A DNA stretch of 64,000 nt from Bacteroidales bacterium (GTDB lineage Bacteria; Bacteroidota; Bacteroidia; Bacteroidales; F082): NCBI GenBank assembly GCA_030683155.1, contig JAUXMV010000016.1, positions 1 to 64,000 on the forward strand. The letters run 5' to 3'. The position numbers and the translations under genes are program-made. The notes beneath the pieces were generated by a model. It was not told where the DNA came from and searched no databases. It worked only from the letters and a program-made list of their open reading frames with translations. This document shows positions 18,048-25,937 of this stretch, one piece after another (position 1 is the first letter of the stretch; the number at the start of each line of letters is the position of its first letter).

Positions 18048-19265
18048 ATGCTACTTAAACAAGATATTGAACTTGCGATAGTTGCTCAGCAAGAACAACT
18101 TACAACAAAAAGCGGCACTATAAACCGCAAATTTCTTGATGATTTTAAAGTTGTGGGTAATCACATCGAAGTAATATCCGGTGTAAGAAGGTGTGGAAAA
18201 AGCACTTTGATGAAAAAAATCATTCAAAGTCTTTATCAAAAAACCGCCTGGTTCAATTTTGAAGATTCACGCGTACATGGCTTTGAAGTCAATGATTTTA
18301 GTAAATTGGACGAATTGATGGGTGGGGGTATTGAGGCCTATTTCTTTGATGAAATACAGAATGTACCTTCATGGGAAATTTTTGTTCGTCAGCTGCATGA
18401 CCGCAATGATAAGGTTTATGTGACAGGTTCAAATGCTGCATTGCTCAGCAAGGAACTCGGCACAAGGCTTACCGGCAGGCATATACGACATGAGCTTTTT
18501 CCATTTAACTATACCGAGTTTCTCAATTACCGGAATTATGAACCTAACCCATCATCATTCAATCATTATATTCAATTGGGAGGATTTCCTGAATATCTGG
18601 ATACAGAAACCCCTGAAATATTACAAAATTTATTGAAAGACATCGTTTTCAGGGATATTGCTGTAAGATATGGGATAAGAAATACCGGAAGTCTTATGGA
18701 TATGACCTTGTATCTTATTTCAAATATAGGAAAGGAATTTTCCTACAATACGCTACGAAAGACCTTCTCAATTGGATCAGCAAATACTGTCTCAGATTAT
18801 TTGACATGGCTAGGCGACAGCTATTTGCTGTTTTTTTTGCCACGGTTCAGTTGGTCGGCAAAGAGTATTGCGATGAATCCACGCAAAGTATTTTCCATTG
18901 ACACTGGTCTGGTCAATGCCAATACTTTAAGTTTTAGCAAAGACAGGGGAAGATTGATAGAAAATGCAGTGTATTTATTTTTGCGACAGCATAGGACTGA
19001 TTTATATTATTTCCGTGAAAACCACGAGTGTGATTTTGTTGTGTTCAAAGGTCGTGAATGCAAAATGTTGATTCAGGTTTGCGAACAACTGAATCATGAT
19101 AACCTTAAAAGAGAAACACAAGGACTGGAGGAGGCAATGAACTTCTTTGGATTGAAAGAAGGATATATTTTAACACTCGACCAGTTTGATGAGCTGCGCA
19201 TACAAAATAACCATGTACATATTCTACCAGTTTATCAATTTTTTATATCTGATTTGCTTGATTAA
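18048..19265 (+). CDS. AAA_14/DUF4143 ATPase, island copy 1
   Basis: 405 residues. AAA+ core with Walker A SGVRRCGKST (about 44-53), Walker B AYFFDEIQNV, sensor motif VYVTGSNAALLS and the arginine-bearing ELGTRLTGR, then the C-terminal DUF4143 domain, which belongs to the PD-(D/E)XK fold group. The nuclease-like site reads ECDFVVF then LIQVCEQ: the acidic Asp is present but the ExK pair is replaced by Q-V-C, so catalysis is doubtful. COG1373 proteins like this are abundant in Bacteroidota and have no agreed function. It is transcribed alone from its own promoter. Confidence 0.88.
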   Translation: MLLKQDIELAIVAQQEQLTTKSGTINRKFLDDFKVVGNHIEVISGVRRCGKSTLMKKIIQSLYQKTAWFNFEDSRVHGFEVNDFSKLDELMGGGIEAYFFDEIQNVPSWEIFVRQLHDRNDKVYVTGSNAALLSKELGTRLTGRHIRHELFPFNYTEFLNYRNYEPNPSSFNHYIQLGGFPEYLDTETPEILQNLLKDIVFRDIAVRYGIRNTGSLMDMTLYLISNIGKEFSYNTLRKTFSIGSANTVSDYLTWLGDSYLLFFLPRFSWSAKSIAMNPRKVFSIDTGLVNANTLSFSKDRGRLIENAVYLFLRQHRTDLYYFRENHECDFVVFKGRECKMLIQVCEQLNHDNLKRETQGLEEAMNFFGLKEGYILTLDQFDELRIQNNHVHILPVYQFFISDLLD

Positions 19266-19413
19266 TTTCAGCGAGCAAATTATATGAAATGTGTTTTAAA
19301 AACTGTCGCCTTTGTGTTCAACGCACTAATCGGGTCTATAAAATATATCTACTCTTGTAAGTTCAAAGTACTGGCTTTTAAAAAACAACACATAAAGTGA
19401 AAAAACACTGAAT

Positions 19414-19463
19414 GATTATTGGACAAATTCCATTTTATTAATTAAATTTGTCCGCTAATAATC
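19414..19463 (+). promoter_or_regulatory. Promoter of ATPase gene 2 inside a long inverted repeat
   Basis: TTG (19419-19421), 21-base spacer, TAAATTTG (19443-19450). The whole promoter lies within an interrupted inverted repeat: GATTATTGGACAAATT (19414-19429) against AAATTTGTCC (19444-19453) plus TAATAATC (19456-19463), two bases bulged. This is where a repressor dimer would bind. Confidence 0.6.
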
Positions 19464-19469
19464 TAAGTC

Positions 19470-20669
19470 ATGATGATTCAAAGAGATATAGCGTCTAAAA
19501 TTCTTGAATTAGCACAGAAATTTCCGGTGATTACCCTTACAGGACCGCGTCAATCAGGCAAAACAACACTTTTGCGCCATCTTTTCCCTGAGAAAAGGTA
19601 TATCTCGCTGGAGGACCTGGATACGCGCGAATATGCTACAACAGACCCTCGTGCTTTTCTAGACTCCTTACCTGATGGCGCAATTCTGGATGAAATTCAG
19701 CGTGTGCCCGGGCTCTTTTCTTATTTGCAGGGCATTGTTGATAAACATGGTATTGCAGGAGAGTTTATTCTTTCAGGTTCACAAAATTTTTTATTACTGG
19801 AAAGTGTCAGTCAAACGCTTGCCGGACGTGCAGCAGTATTGAAACTCCTGCCTTTAAGCAACAAAGAGCTTGCAACCACGCCTTTTTTTGAACAAAGTTT
19901 GGAAGAAAGAATCTATGGGGGATTTTACCCCCGCATCTATGACAAACAAATTTTACCTGCCGACTTTTATACAGCCTATACGCAAACCTATGTAGAGCGA
20001 GACATCCGTCAAATGAAGAATATACACGATTTGAGCCTGTTTACCCGCTTTTTGAAATTGTGTGCTGCCCGTATTGGGCAACTACTCAACCTTTCTTCTC
20101 TTGCCAACGATTGTGGCATCTCTCATTTTACTGCACAATCATGGCTGTCGCTGCTACAAACCGGTTTTGTTGTGTACCTGCTGCAACCTCATTATGTCAA
20201 TTTCACCAAACGATTGACAAAAATGCCCAAACTTTACTTTTATGATACTGGTCTTGCTTGTCATTTACTGAACCTTACCGAAAGCAGTCAGTTGCAATCG
20301 CATTATATGCGCGGAAGTTTATTCGAAAACCTGATGATCATAGAAATTGTAAAGCATTATGCAAATTTAGGCCTGGAAGCTCCTGTATTCTTTTGGAGGG
20401 ATAAAACCGGAAATGAAATTGACTGTCTCATAGAAGCGCCCCAAGGCATGCATCTGATTGAAATGAAATCGGCGCAGACCTATCATTCCGATTTCGCCAA
20501 AAACATCAACTATTACGTAAAACTGAACGCAGGAAAATACAAGCTCAACCTTGTCACCATTTACACCGGAAATGTAAAACAGAAGCGTGCCAATATGCAA
20601 TTGATACCCTGGCAGCAAACCGACTTCAGTTCATTGCTTCATCCCGATAAATTCATAGAAACAATTTAA
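19470..20669 (+). CDS. AAA_14/DUF4143 ATPase, island copy 2 (nuclease-like site intact)
   Basis: 399 residues and a different subfamily from its neighbours. Walker A LTGPRQSGKTT (about 23-33), Walker B GAILDEIQRVP, sensor FILSGSQNFLLL, QTLAGRAAVL, then DUF4143 with GNEIDCLIE followed by LIEMKSA: the D...ExK nuclease-like triad is complete here, unlike the other three copies. It starts at either of two adjacent ATGs (19470, 19473). It is monocistronic, 204 bases after copy 1. Whether it cuts DNA is unknown; many DUF4143 proteins keep this motif. Confidence 0.9.
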   Translation: MMIQRDIASKILELAQKFPVITLTGPRQSGKTTLLRHLFPEKRYISLEDLDTREYATTDPRAFLDSLPDGAILDEIQRVPGLFSYLQGIVDKHGIAGEFILSGSQNFLLLESVSQTLAGRAAVLKLLPLSNKELATTPFFEQSLEERIYGGFYPRIYDKQILPADFYTAYTQTYVERDIRQMKNIHDLSLFTRFLKLCAARIGQLLNLSSLANDCGISHFTAQSWLSLLQTGFVVYLLQPHYVNFTKRLTKMPKLYFYDTGLACHLLNLTESSQLQSHYMRGSLFENLMIIEIVKHYANLGLEAPVFFWRDKTGNEIDCLIEAPQGMHLIEMKSAQTYHSDFAKNINYYVKLNAGKYKLNLVTIYTGNVKQKRANMQLIPWQQTDFSSLLHPDKFIETI

Positions 20670-20886
20670 AAATTTCATAAAATATCTCAACCAATACCCC
20701 CCAACAATGAGTTTATCTATATGATTTGCATGGAAGAAGCGTGAACCTCCCCGCCCCTAGTAATCAGGAGGGCCAAGTGGAAATTGATTGTTGTTACTTA
20801 TCTGGAGGAATGTATTTTATCCATGTTTATTCCGATGGCATTCTTACCGTAAAGAAATTGAGTTTAATTCCTTGATAAAACTATGA

Positions 20887-20906
20887 GTTTGCATTACTAA
20901 TATAAA
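20887..20906 (+). repeat. Second copy of the ATPase-1 promoter segment
   Basis: GTTTGCATTACTAATATAAA matches 17988-18007 at 19 of 20 positions. No -7 box follows at promoter spacing and no gene follows on this strand, so it looks like a remnant or a recombination junction. Confidence 0.5.
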
Positions 20907-20912
20907 CTGTTA

Positions 20913-21022
20913 CGTATATGAAACGTTTGGCATTTCGAAGCACTTTCCTGTCAAGTTACAAGTGCCTTTGATACGAGCCAGAATGCTCGATAGCCCACTG
21001 ACTGCCAAATGTTTTATATACG
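20913..21022. other. Foldable ~110-bp element with 20-bp terminal helix and two internal hairpins
   Basis: Arms GTATATGAAACGTTTGGCA (20914-20932) and TGCCAAATGTTTTATATAC (21003-21021) pair over 19 positions, 17 Watson-Crick plus two that are G-T (G-U in plus-strand RNA); C20913-G21022 adds one more pair. Inside are GCACTT/AAGTGC (20940-20965) and CGAGC/GCTCG (20974-20989). It could be a structured RNA, a MITE with long terminal repeats, or an attC-like site: it starts 17 bases past the stop of ATPase gene 3. No known family is matched. Confidence 0.45.
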
Positions 21023-21038
21023 ATGTTATAGCCTTTGG

Positions 21039-22283
21039 TTATTCTTGTTCTTCATCTGTGTCCAGTAGCCAGTTAAAAACATTAAGATGCTTAATTCCAC
21101 TTCTATTTTGAGTAAAGGAGTCTGATGTGAGTAAAAATTTAGGGTAATTGTCGTTGATTTTTTCTAACGCATCAAACTCTCGTTTAATTGTGCTTTCACT
21201 CGCCATTTGCCAAGCAAGCTGATAATATTCAATGTCGCCTGTCTTGGTTTTGCAAACAAAGTCAACTTCGCTATTTCGTGAAGTACCTGTCCAAATTTTG
21301 TTGCCTCTTCTAAGCAGTTCCAGATAAACTACATTTTCTAATATATGCCCTCTGTCTGTAGTACGTTCTTTTCCCACCAAAATATTGAGCAATCCAGTGT
21401 CCACTAAATAGTATTTTTCTTGAGTAGCCAATTGCTTTTTGCCTTTCAAATCGAAGCGGTTTACTTTGTAAAATATAAAACTTGCCACTAAATATTCTAA
21501 ATATTTCTCAACGGTGGTATTGTGTGTGTTTTGTCCGTCTTGTTTTAACATTTTTGCAATATTTCCGGGCGATAGTGGGTTCCCAATGTTGGAAGCTACA
21601 AATTTTGTAATATTGCCAAAAGCCCGCTTGTCGTTTATTTGGTGACGTTGTGTAATATCTTTTTCTACAATAGTGGCGTAAATTGCTTCTAGGTACTCAT
21701 ATATCTTATCGAATCCGCCCTCTCGCAGTTCAACGCCTTTGGGTAATGATGTTTCATTTACATAATCAAAAAAGAGAGCTTCATAATTGAGGTATCTGTT
21801 TGATATGTCAATTTTGCGAGCAGTTAAGTACTCTTTGAATGAGAAAGGCAATATAGAAATTTCAATATACCGACCACTTAAAAGTGTCGCTAATTCACCT
21901 GACAGTAAAAAAGCGTTTGAGCCTGTGATGTAAACATCTATATTCGGTTTTACGAATAACCCATCCACCAAAAGTTCAAATTCGTTTACATTTTGCACCT
22001 CGTCTAAAAAAACATAGCAGGGCTTTGATAAATCTAACTGACTGATGATATGTGCATACAAAGAATCTAAGTCGTTAAGAAATTTGCGCAGTTCAAACTC
22101 TTCAAAGTTTAAAAACACTATTTGCTTGTCTTTTACCCCCATTTGCAATAGTGTTTGTCTATATAGTTCAAACAAGGTGCTTTTGCCGCTTCTGCGCAAA
22201 CCACTTACCACTTTTATCAGGTCTTTGTCTTTATAAGCCAATAATTTGCTTATGTATTCTTTGCGATTTGTATAATTACTCAT
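21039..22283 (-). CDS. AAA_14/DUF4143 ATPase, island copy 3
   Basis: 414 residues. Walker A SGLRRSGKST (about 27-36), Walker B CYVFLDEVQNV, sensor VYITGSNAFLLSGEL, TLLSGRYIEI, and a C-terminal DUF4143 part with SEVDFVCK followed by YYQLAWQM; the ExK pair is replaced by Q-L-A. The YYQLAW type is a distinct subgroup of these ATPases. It is the only island ATPase on the minus strand. A TATATTTG box ends just 4 bases before the ATG, so the transcript would be nearly leaderless, unless another promoter is used. Confidence 0.88.
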   Translation of the reverse strand: MSNYTNRKEYISKLLAYKDKDLIKVVSGLRRSGKSTLFELYRQTLLQMGVKDKQIVFLNFEEFELRKFLNDLDSLYAHIISQLDLSKPCYVFLDEVQNVNEFELLVDGLFVKPNIDVYITGSNAFLLSGELATLLSGRYIEISILPFSFKEYLTARKIDISNRYLNYEALFFDYVNETSLPKGVELREGGFDKIYEYLEAIYATIVEKDITQRHQINDKRAFGNITKFVASNIGNPLSPGNIAKMLKQDGQNTHNTTVEKYLEYLVASFIFYKVNRFDLKGKKQLATQEKYYLVDTGLLNILVGKERTTDRGHILENVVYLELLRRGNKIWTGTSRNSEVDFVCKTKTGDIEYYQLAWQMASESTIKREFDALEKINDNYPKFLLTSDSFTQNRSGIKHLNVFNWLLDTDEEQE

Positions 22284-22287
22284 ACTG

Positions 22288-22340
22288 CAAATATAATGAT
22301 ATAATCATTAAAACATGCATAACTTACAAGTTTTAATGAT
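22288..22340 (-). promoter_or_regulatory. Promoter region of ATPase gene 3 with inverted repeat
   Basis: TATATTTG on the minus strand (22295-22288), and upstream a perfect 11-bp inverted repeat ATCATTAAAAC (22304-22314) / GTTTTAATGAT (22330-22340) with 15 bases between. The repeat covers the -33 area. Confidence 0.5.
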
Positions 22341-22470
22341 TTGATAACTGTTCCTATTAATCATTGTATTAGTGTGTCGTATATGTTTAATTACAATAAC
22401 ACTTTATTTATGAGTCGTTTCCTAAATAGCTATCTCAAAATTCGTCAAATTGTTGAACCCGCCACGGCTA

Positions 22471-22531
22471 AGCGGCAATTGTATTGCCGCTTTCTTGAGT
22501 TTGGATTTAACTAGATAAATCCAAACTCAAG
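22471..22531. repeat. Two tandem perfect hairpins
   Basis: Hairpin 1: AGCGGCAAT (22471-22479), loop TGT, ATTGCCGCT (22483-22491). Hairpin 2: CTTGAGTTTGGATTT (22494-22508), 8-base loop, AAATCCAAACTCAAG (22517-22531). Both stems are perfect and are 2 bases apart. They are upstream of both flanking genes, so they are not 3' terminators of either; a mobile-element remnant or regulatory structure is possible. Confidence 0.65.
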
Positions 22532-22756
22532 ATGAATGAGGAAGTAAGCGTGCATAAACTGATAAAGTTTGAATAATTAAGCAGGTGATTCATGAAATTG
22601 AAGTCAGCTATTCATTCTTTTTAATTTGCTTTTGATGATTGAATCGCTGGATTTCTTGTTTTGGAAGTAAAACATAAATAACTACCATACGAAAATGAAA
22701 AACATTTTTAAAAAAATATAATTCGGTTGATTTTTTTACTACTTTAGCTCAAAAGT

Positions 22757-22772
22757 GGTAATAATTATTACC
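22757..22772 (+). promoter_or_regulatory. Perfect 16-bp palindrome before ATPase gene 4
   Basis: GGTAATAATTATTACC is a perfect palindrome ending 16 bases before the ATG at 22789. Upstream, TACTTTAG is a one-mismatch -7 box. The position fits an operator over the transcription start. Confidence 0.55.
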
Positions 22773-22788
22773 GATTAACAGATTTATC

Positions 22789-24099
22789 ATGAAAGAACTT
22801 ATAAAAGAGCTGATACTTGACTGGCAATCAACACAATGGTTTTCTGGAACTTCAAGGGAAACACAGCCGGCACATGTTCCTAACAAGGCAACAATCATTA
22901 TTGGCGTGCGGCGTGCCGGCAAATCTACCTTAATGAATCAGATTGCCGAAAGACATCTTCAATCGGGTGTTTTGAAAGAAAATATCCTGTATATAAATTT
23001 CTTTGACGACAGGCTATCTTCATTGAAAAACCTGGGTCCTGATTTGATTATGCAAGCTTATTACGGACTTTATCCACAAAAAAAATCCACAGAAACTGTC
23101 TATTGCTTTTTTGATGAAATTCAGGAGTTGCCCCAATGGGAATCTTTTATCGACAGGTTAATGCGAACAGAAGTGGTGGAAATATACCTCACAGGATCTT
23201 CTGCTCAAATGTTGTCAAGTGACATTGGCACACAAATGCGCGGCAGGGCATTATCTTGGGAGTTGTTTCCGTTTTCCTTTAAGGAGTTCACCTCCCGGGT
23301 CGGAATTTTAAACTATCCTCCTTTCAACACCAAAGACAGACTCCTGTTGGAAAACAAGTTTCAGGAATACTGGCACAGTGGCGGTTTTCCAGAGGTTTAT
23401 GGACTGGATAAAATGCTTCGGGTAAAAATACATCAGGAATATTTTAACTCTATCATGTTTCGCGATTTGGTTGAAAGGCACGATGTTTCACATCCCAAAG
23501 CCATGATGGAGCTTGCACGTTATCTTTTGGAAAATATTGCTTCCCTATATTCTATTAACAATCTTACAGGTTTTTTAAAATCAATGGGCTTCGGTCTGTC
23601 CAAAACCTTAGTTGCTGAATATCTGAACTGGTTTGAGGATGCCTATTTTCTTTTTACCGTACGTTTGTTTGATGCCTCCTATCGCAGGTCGAATGCAAAC
23701 CCTAAGAAAATTTACTGCGTTGACCATGCTTTTGTTCGTTCAGTCACCTCAGGAATCCTTGTAAACAGTGGTCATTTATTGGAAAACATTGTGTTTATGC
23801 AATTAAGGCGCCATTCAAATGAGGTTTACTATTACAAAACAAATAATGGCCGTGAAATCGATTTTGTGCAAAAAGATCAATATGGTCGTATCAACCTTAT
23901 ACAAGTGTGTGAAGCAATTGTGAATCCTGCAACCCGTGATCGTGAACTATCAGCTTTAGAAATAGCAATGGAAGAACTAAAAGTTGACATGAGCTATCTG
24001 GTAACGCTAAATGAAACGGAAATTGTTAAGCTAAAGAATGGTATGGTTGAGATTATTCCTTTATGGAAATTCCTTCTTGTGATGGATGAAAAAATTTGA
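22789..24099 (+). CDS. AAA_14/DUF4143 ATPase, island copy 4
   Basis: 436 residues, the longest of the four. Walker A IGVRRAGKST (about 38-47), Walker B VYCFFDEIQEL, sensor IYLTGSSAQMLS, DIGTQMRGRAL, then DUF4143 with REIDFVQK followed by LIQVCEA. As in copy 1 the ExK pair has become Q-V-C; copies 1 and 4 share this and are probably the closest pair. It is transcribed alone from the palindrome-bearing promoter region. Confidence 0.88.
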   Translation: MKELIKELILDWQSTQWFSGTSRETQPAHVPNKATIIIGVRRAGKSTLMNQIAERHLQSGVLKENILYINFFDDRLSSLKNLGPDLIMQAYYGLYPQKKSTETVYCFFDEIQELPQWESFIDRLMRTEVVEIYLTGSSAQMLSSDIGTQMRGRALSWELFPFSFKEFTSRVGILNYPPFNTKDRLLLENKFQEYWHSGGFPEVYGLDKMLRVKIHQEYFNSIMFRDLVERHDVSHPKAMMELARYLLENIASLYSINNLTGFLKSMGFGLSKTLVAEYLNWFEDAYFLFTVRLFDASYRRSNANPKKIYCVDHAFVRSVTSGILVNSGHLLENIVFMQLRRHSNEVYYYKTNNGREIDFVQKDQYGRINLIQVCEAIVNPATRDRELSALEIAMEELKVDMSYLVTLNETEIVKLKNGMVEIIPLWKFLLVMDEKI

Positions 24100-24233
24100 T
24101 TTATTATTCGATTATATAGCTTCTGATTGATATTATGTACCAATCCTGCGTTATTAAACCAATTGAAATATGCATGTAATTTGACCTTGCTTGAAATGAA
24201 ACAAAGTAACATTAGTTTTGATAAAACAGTGCC

Positions 24234-24311
24234 ATGAAAATAAAAATCGCTAACCTGCTTTTCCTGCTTTTATTAAAAATCAGCAACTTCGCATTCTCCA
24301 CCAGGGTATAA
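24234..24311 (+). pseudogene. Possible remnant: isolated signal-peptide-like ORF (25 aa)
   Basis: ATG followed by a Lys-rich start and a hydrophobic core (IANLLFLLLLKISNFAF) then stop. It resembles a signal peptide whose mature part is gone. Chance is possible. Confidence 0.2.
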
Positions 24312-24394
24312 ATTTTTACCAATTTTAAGAATCAATTTATTACTTTCCTCGTTAAGCTTCAAGTTGAAACGCACTTTCTTTACGAAAATATCTG

Positions 24395-24402
24395 TATTTT
24401 TG
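24395..24402 (+). promoter_or_regulatory. -7 box of the E2 gene
   Basis: TATTTTTG fits TAnnTTTG, 73 bases before the ATG at 24476. No good -33 partner at normal spacing. Confidence 0.35.
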
Positions 24403-24475
24403 CAGCCTAAATTGAACAAAAAAGGTCATACAACCATTACATTTGTATTCGAAAAATAAAAATAATTGAAATAAT

Positions 24476-25783
24476 ATGGCAACATTTGAAATTATAATGC
24501 CAAAATTAGGCGAAAGTGTTATCGAAGCTACCATCACCAAATGGCTTAAAGCACCCGGTGATGTTATCAATGAAGATGATGCCCTCGTTGAAATTGCCAC
24601 TGATAAAGTGGATTCAGAAATCCCTTCCCCTGTTGAAGGAAAACTCATAAAACTCCTTTTCAACGAAGGAGATGTTGTAGCTGTAGGCACGCCGATTGCG
24701 GTCATTTCTCTTGATGGAGATGATGCCGTGGCCGAAACAGCTGTCGAATCAACTAAATATGAGCCTATTGCGACTGAAATCGCAACGCCAAGTGTAAATG
24801 AAAACATTGAAACCGTCGCAAATGAAAGTGGCAGCGGAAAATTTTATTCCCCACTTGTGAAGAGCATTGCCAAAGAAGAAAATATTTCGCAGAAGGAACT
24901 CGACAGCATTCAAGGCAGTGGAAAAGAAGGCCGCGTGACCAAAGATGATGTGATGACATTTTTGAAAACCCGCAGCACCCAACCCACGGCTATCCCTGAA
25001 GCAAAAGCACCGGAAGCAGCAACTCCAAAAGCTGCGGCACCACGTATTGAAGCACCAAAAGTCACAACAGAAAGTGGCGATCAGATTGTTGAAATGGACC
25101 GTATGCGCAGGCTCATTGCCGACCATATGGTGATGTCGAAACATGTTTCACCGCACGTGACATCCTTTATTGATGTAGATGTTACCAATATCGTGAACTG
25201 GAGAAATAAGGTTAAAGACAGTTTCCAGAAACGCGAAGGAGAAAAAATCACCTTTACCCCAATTTTCTTCGAAGCTGCTGCAAAAGCATTGAAAGATTTT
25301 CCGCAGGTGAATGCATCTGTTGATGGCTACAATATTATTCTCAGAAAGAACATTAATATAGGTATGGCCACTGCACTTCCAAATGGAAATCTTATTGTGC
25401 CTGTGATCAAAAACGTGGATGAGAAGAACCTTTTGGGCATTACCAAATCGGTGAATGATCTTGCAAAAAGAGCCCGTGCCAACAAACTTCAACCGGATGA
25501 AATTCAAGGTGGCACTTTCACGATTACCAATTTTGGTTCTTTTGACAGTCTCACGGGAACACCCATCATCAATCAGCCACAGGTAGCTATCCTTGCTGTT
25601 GGCGCCATTCGCAAGCAGCCTGCAGTGCTGGAAACAGCGTTTGGAGATGTCATCGCCATTCGTCACATCATGATTCTGGCTTTGGCCTACGATCATCGGG
25701 TGGTTGACGGAGCTCTGGGCGGCATGTATCTCAAAAAGATGAAAGAAATGCTCGAAAACTTTGATCCTAACAGAGAAGTTTAA
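24476..25783 (+). CDS. 2-oxo acid dehydrogenase E2 (dihydrolipoyl acyltransferase)
   Basis: 435 residues in the standard order: lipoyl domain (1-78) with the lipoylated Lys44 in EIATDKVDSEIPSP; a linker; E1/E3-binding domain (about 120-160: YSPLVKSIAKEENI, GSGKEGRVTKDDV); an Ala/Pro-rich linker; and the acyltransferase domain with catalytic His407 and Asp411 in YDHRVVDGALGG. There is a single lipoyl domain. It is E2 of a branched-chain, pyruvate or 2-oxoglutarate complex; the substrate cannot be decided. E1 and E3 genes are not adjacent. A strong terminator follows, so it is monocistronic. Confidence 0.92.
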   Translation: MATFEIIMPKLGESVIEATITKWLKAPGDVINEDDALVEIATDKVDSEIPSPVEGKLIKLLFNEGDVVAVGTPIAVISLDGDDAVAETAVESTKYEPIATEIATPSVNENIETVANESGSGKFYSPLVKSIAKEENISQKELDSIQGSGKEGRVTKDDVMTFLKTRSTQPTAIPEAKAPEAATPKAAAPRIEAPKVTTESGDQIVEMDRMRRLIADHMVMSKHVSPHVTSFIDVDVTNIVNWRNKVKDSFQKREGEKITFTPIFFEAAAKALKDFPQVNASVDGYNIILRKNINIGMATALPNGNLIVPVIKNVDEKNLLGITKSVNDLAKRARANKLQPDEIQGGTFTITNFGSFDSLTGTPIINQPQVAILAVGAIRKQPAVLETAFGDVIAIRHIMILALAYDHRVVDGALGGMYLKKMKEMLENFDPNREV

Positions 25784-25800
25784 TCCAAAAATCAAAATCC

Positions 25801-25840
25801 ATGGGTTGGAATGTGTAAAAATTCCAACCCATTATTTTTT
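25801..25840 (+). terminator. Terminator of the E2 gene
   Basis: Perfect 12-bp stem ATGGGTTGGAAT (25801-25812) / ATTCCAACCCAT (25821-25832), 8-base loop, then TATTTTTT. Confidence 0.9.
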
Positions 25841-25937
25841 ATAATAAACCTTGCCTGCTAAAAGCTTAAATCCACTGACGAGTCAAACTGTCAGCTAAAA
25901 TGCTTCAAGAGACAAAAATCAAATCAAAACCACCACA

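Larger units (their letters stand above)
20670..21038. other. 369-bp gap holding the structured element and a promoter-like repeat
   Basis: Gap between convergent ATPase genes 2 and 3. It contains the second copy of the 20-bp ATPase-1 promoter sequence (20887-20906) and the foldable element at 20913-21022. The left half shows nothing recognisable. Confidence 0.5.
22284..22788. other. 505-bp divergent gap between ATPase genes 3 and 4
   Basis: It holds the inverted repeat and -7 box of gene 3, the paired hairpins at 22471-22531, and the palindrome upstream of gene 4. No open frame of note. Confidence 0.6.
24100..24475. other. 376-bp gap at the right edge of the island
   Basis: AT-rich. It holds a possible orphan signal-peptide ORF (24234-24311) and a -7 box for the E2 gene at 24395-24402. 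Nothing else is seen. Confidence 0.5.

Noticed and set aside
20740-20775. CCTCC...GGAGG pairing as a regulatory hairpin
   Set aside because: The arms are short with mismatches and no gene or T-run follows.
20913-21022. Firm call of an integron attC site
   Set aside because: The core sites do not match GTTRRRY/RYYYAAC well and no integrase is present; kept only as a hypothesis.
25141-25160. parS-like half site near the par operon (TGTTTCACCGCACGTGACA)
   Set aside because: It deviates from the parS palindrome in the centre and lies in the E2 coding sequence, where the codons explain it.
25148-25795. 215-codon minus-strand open frame
   Set aside because: It is antisense to the acyltransferase domain of the E2 gene.
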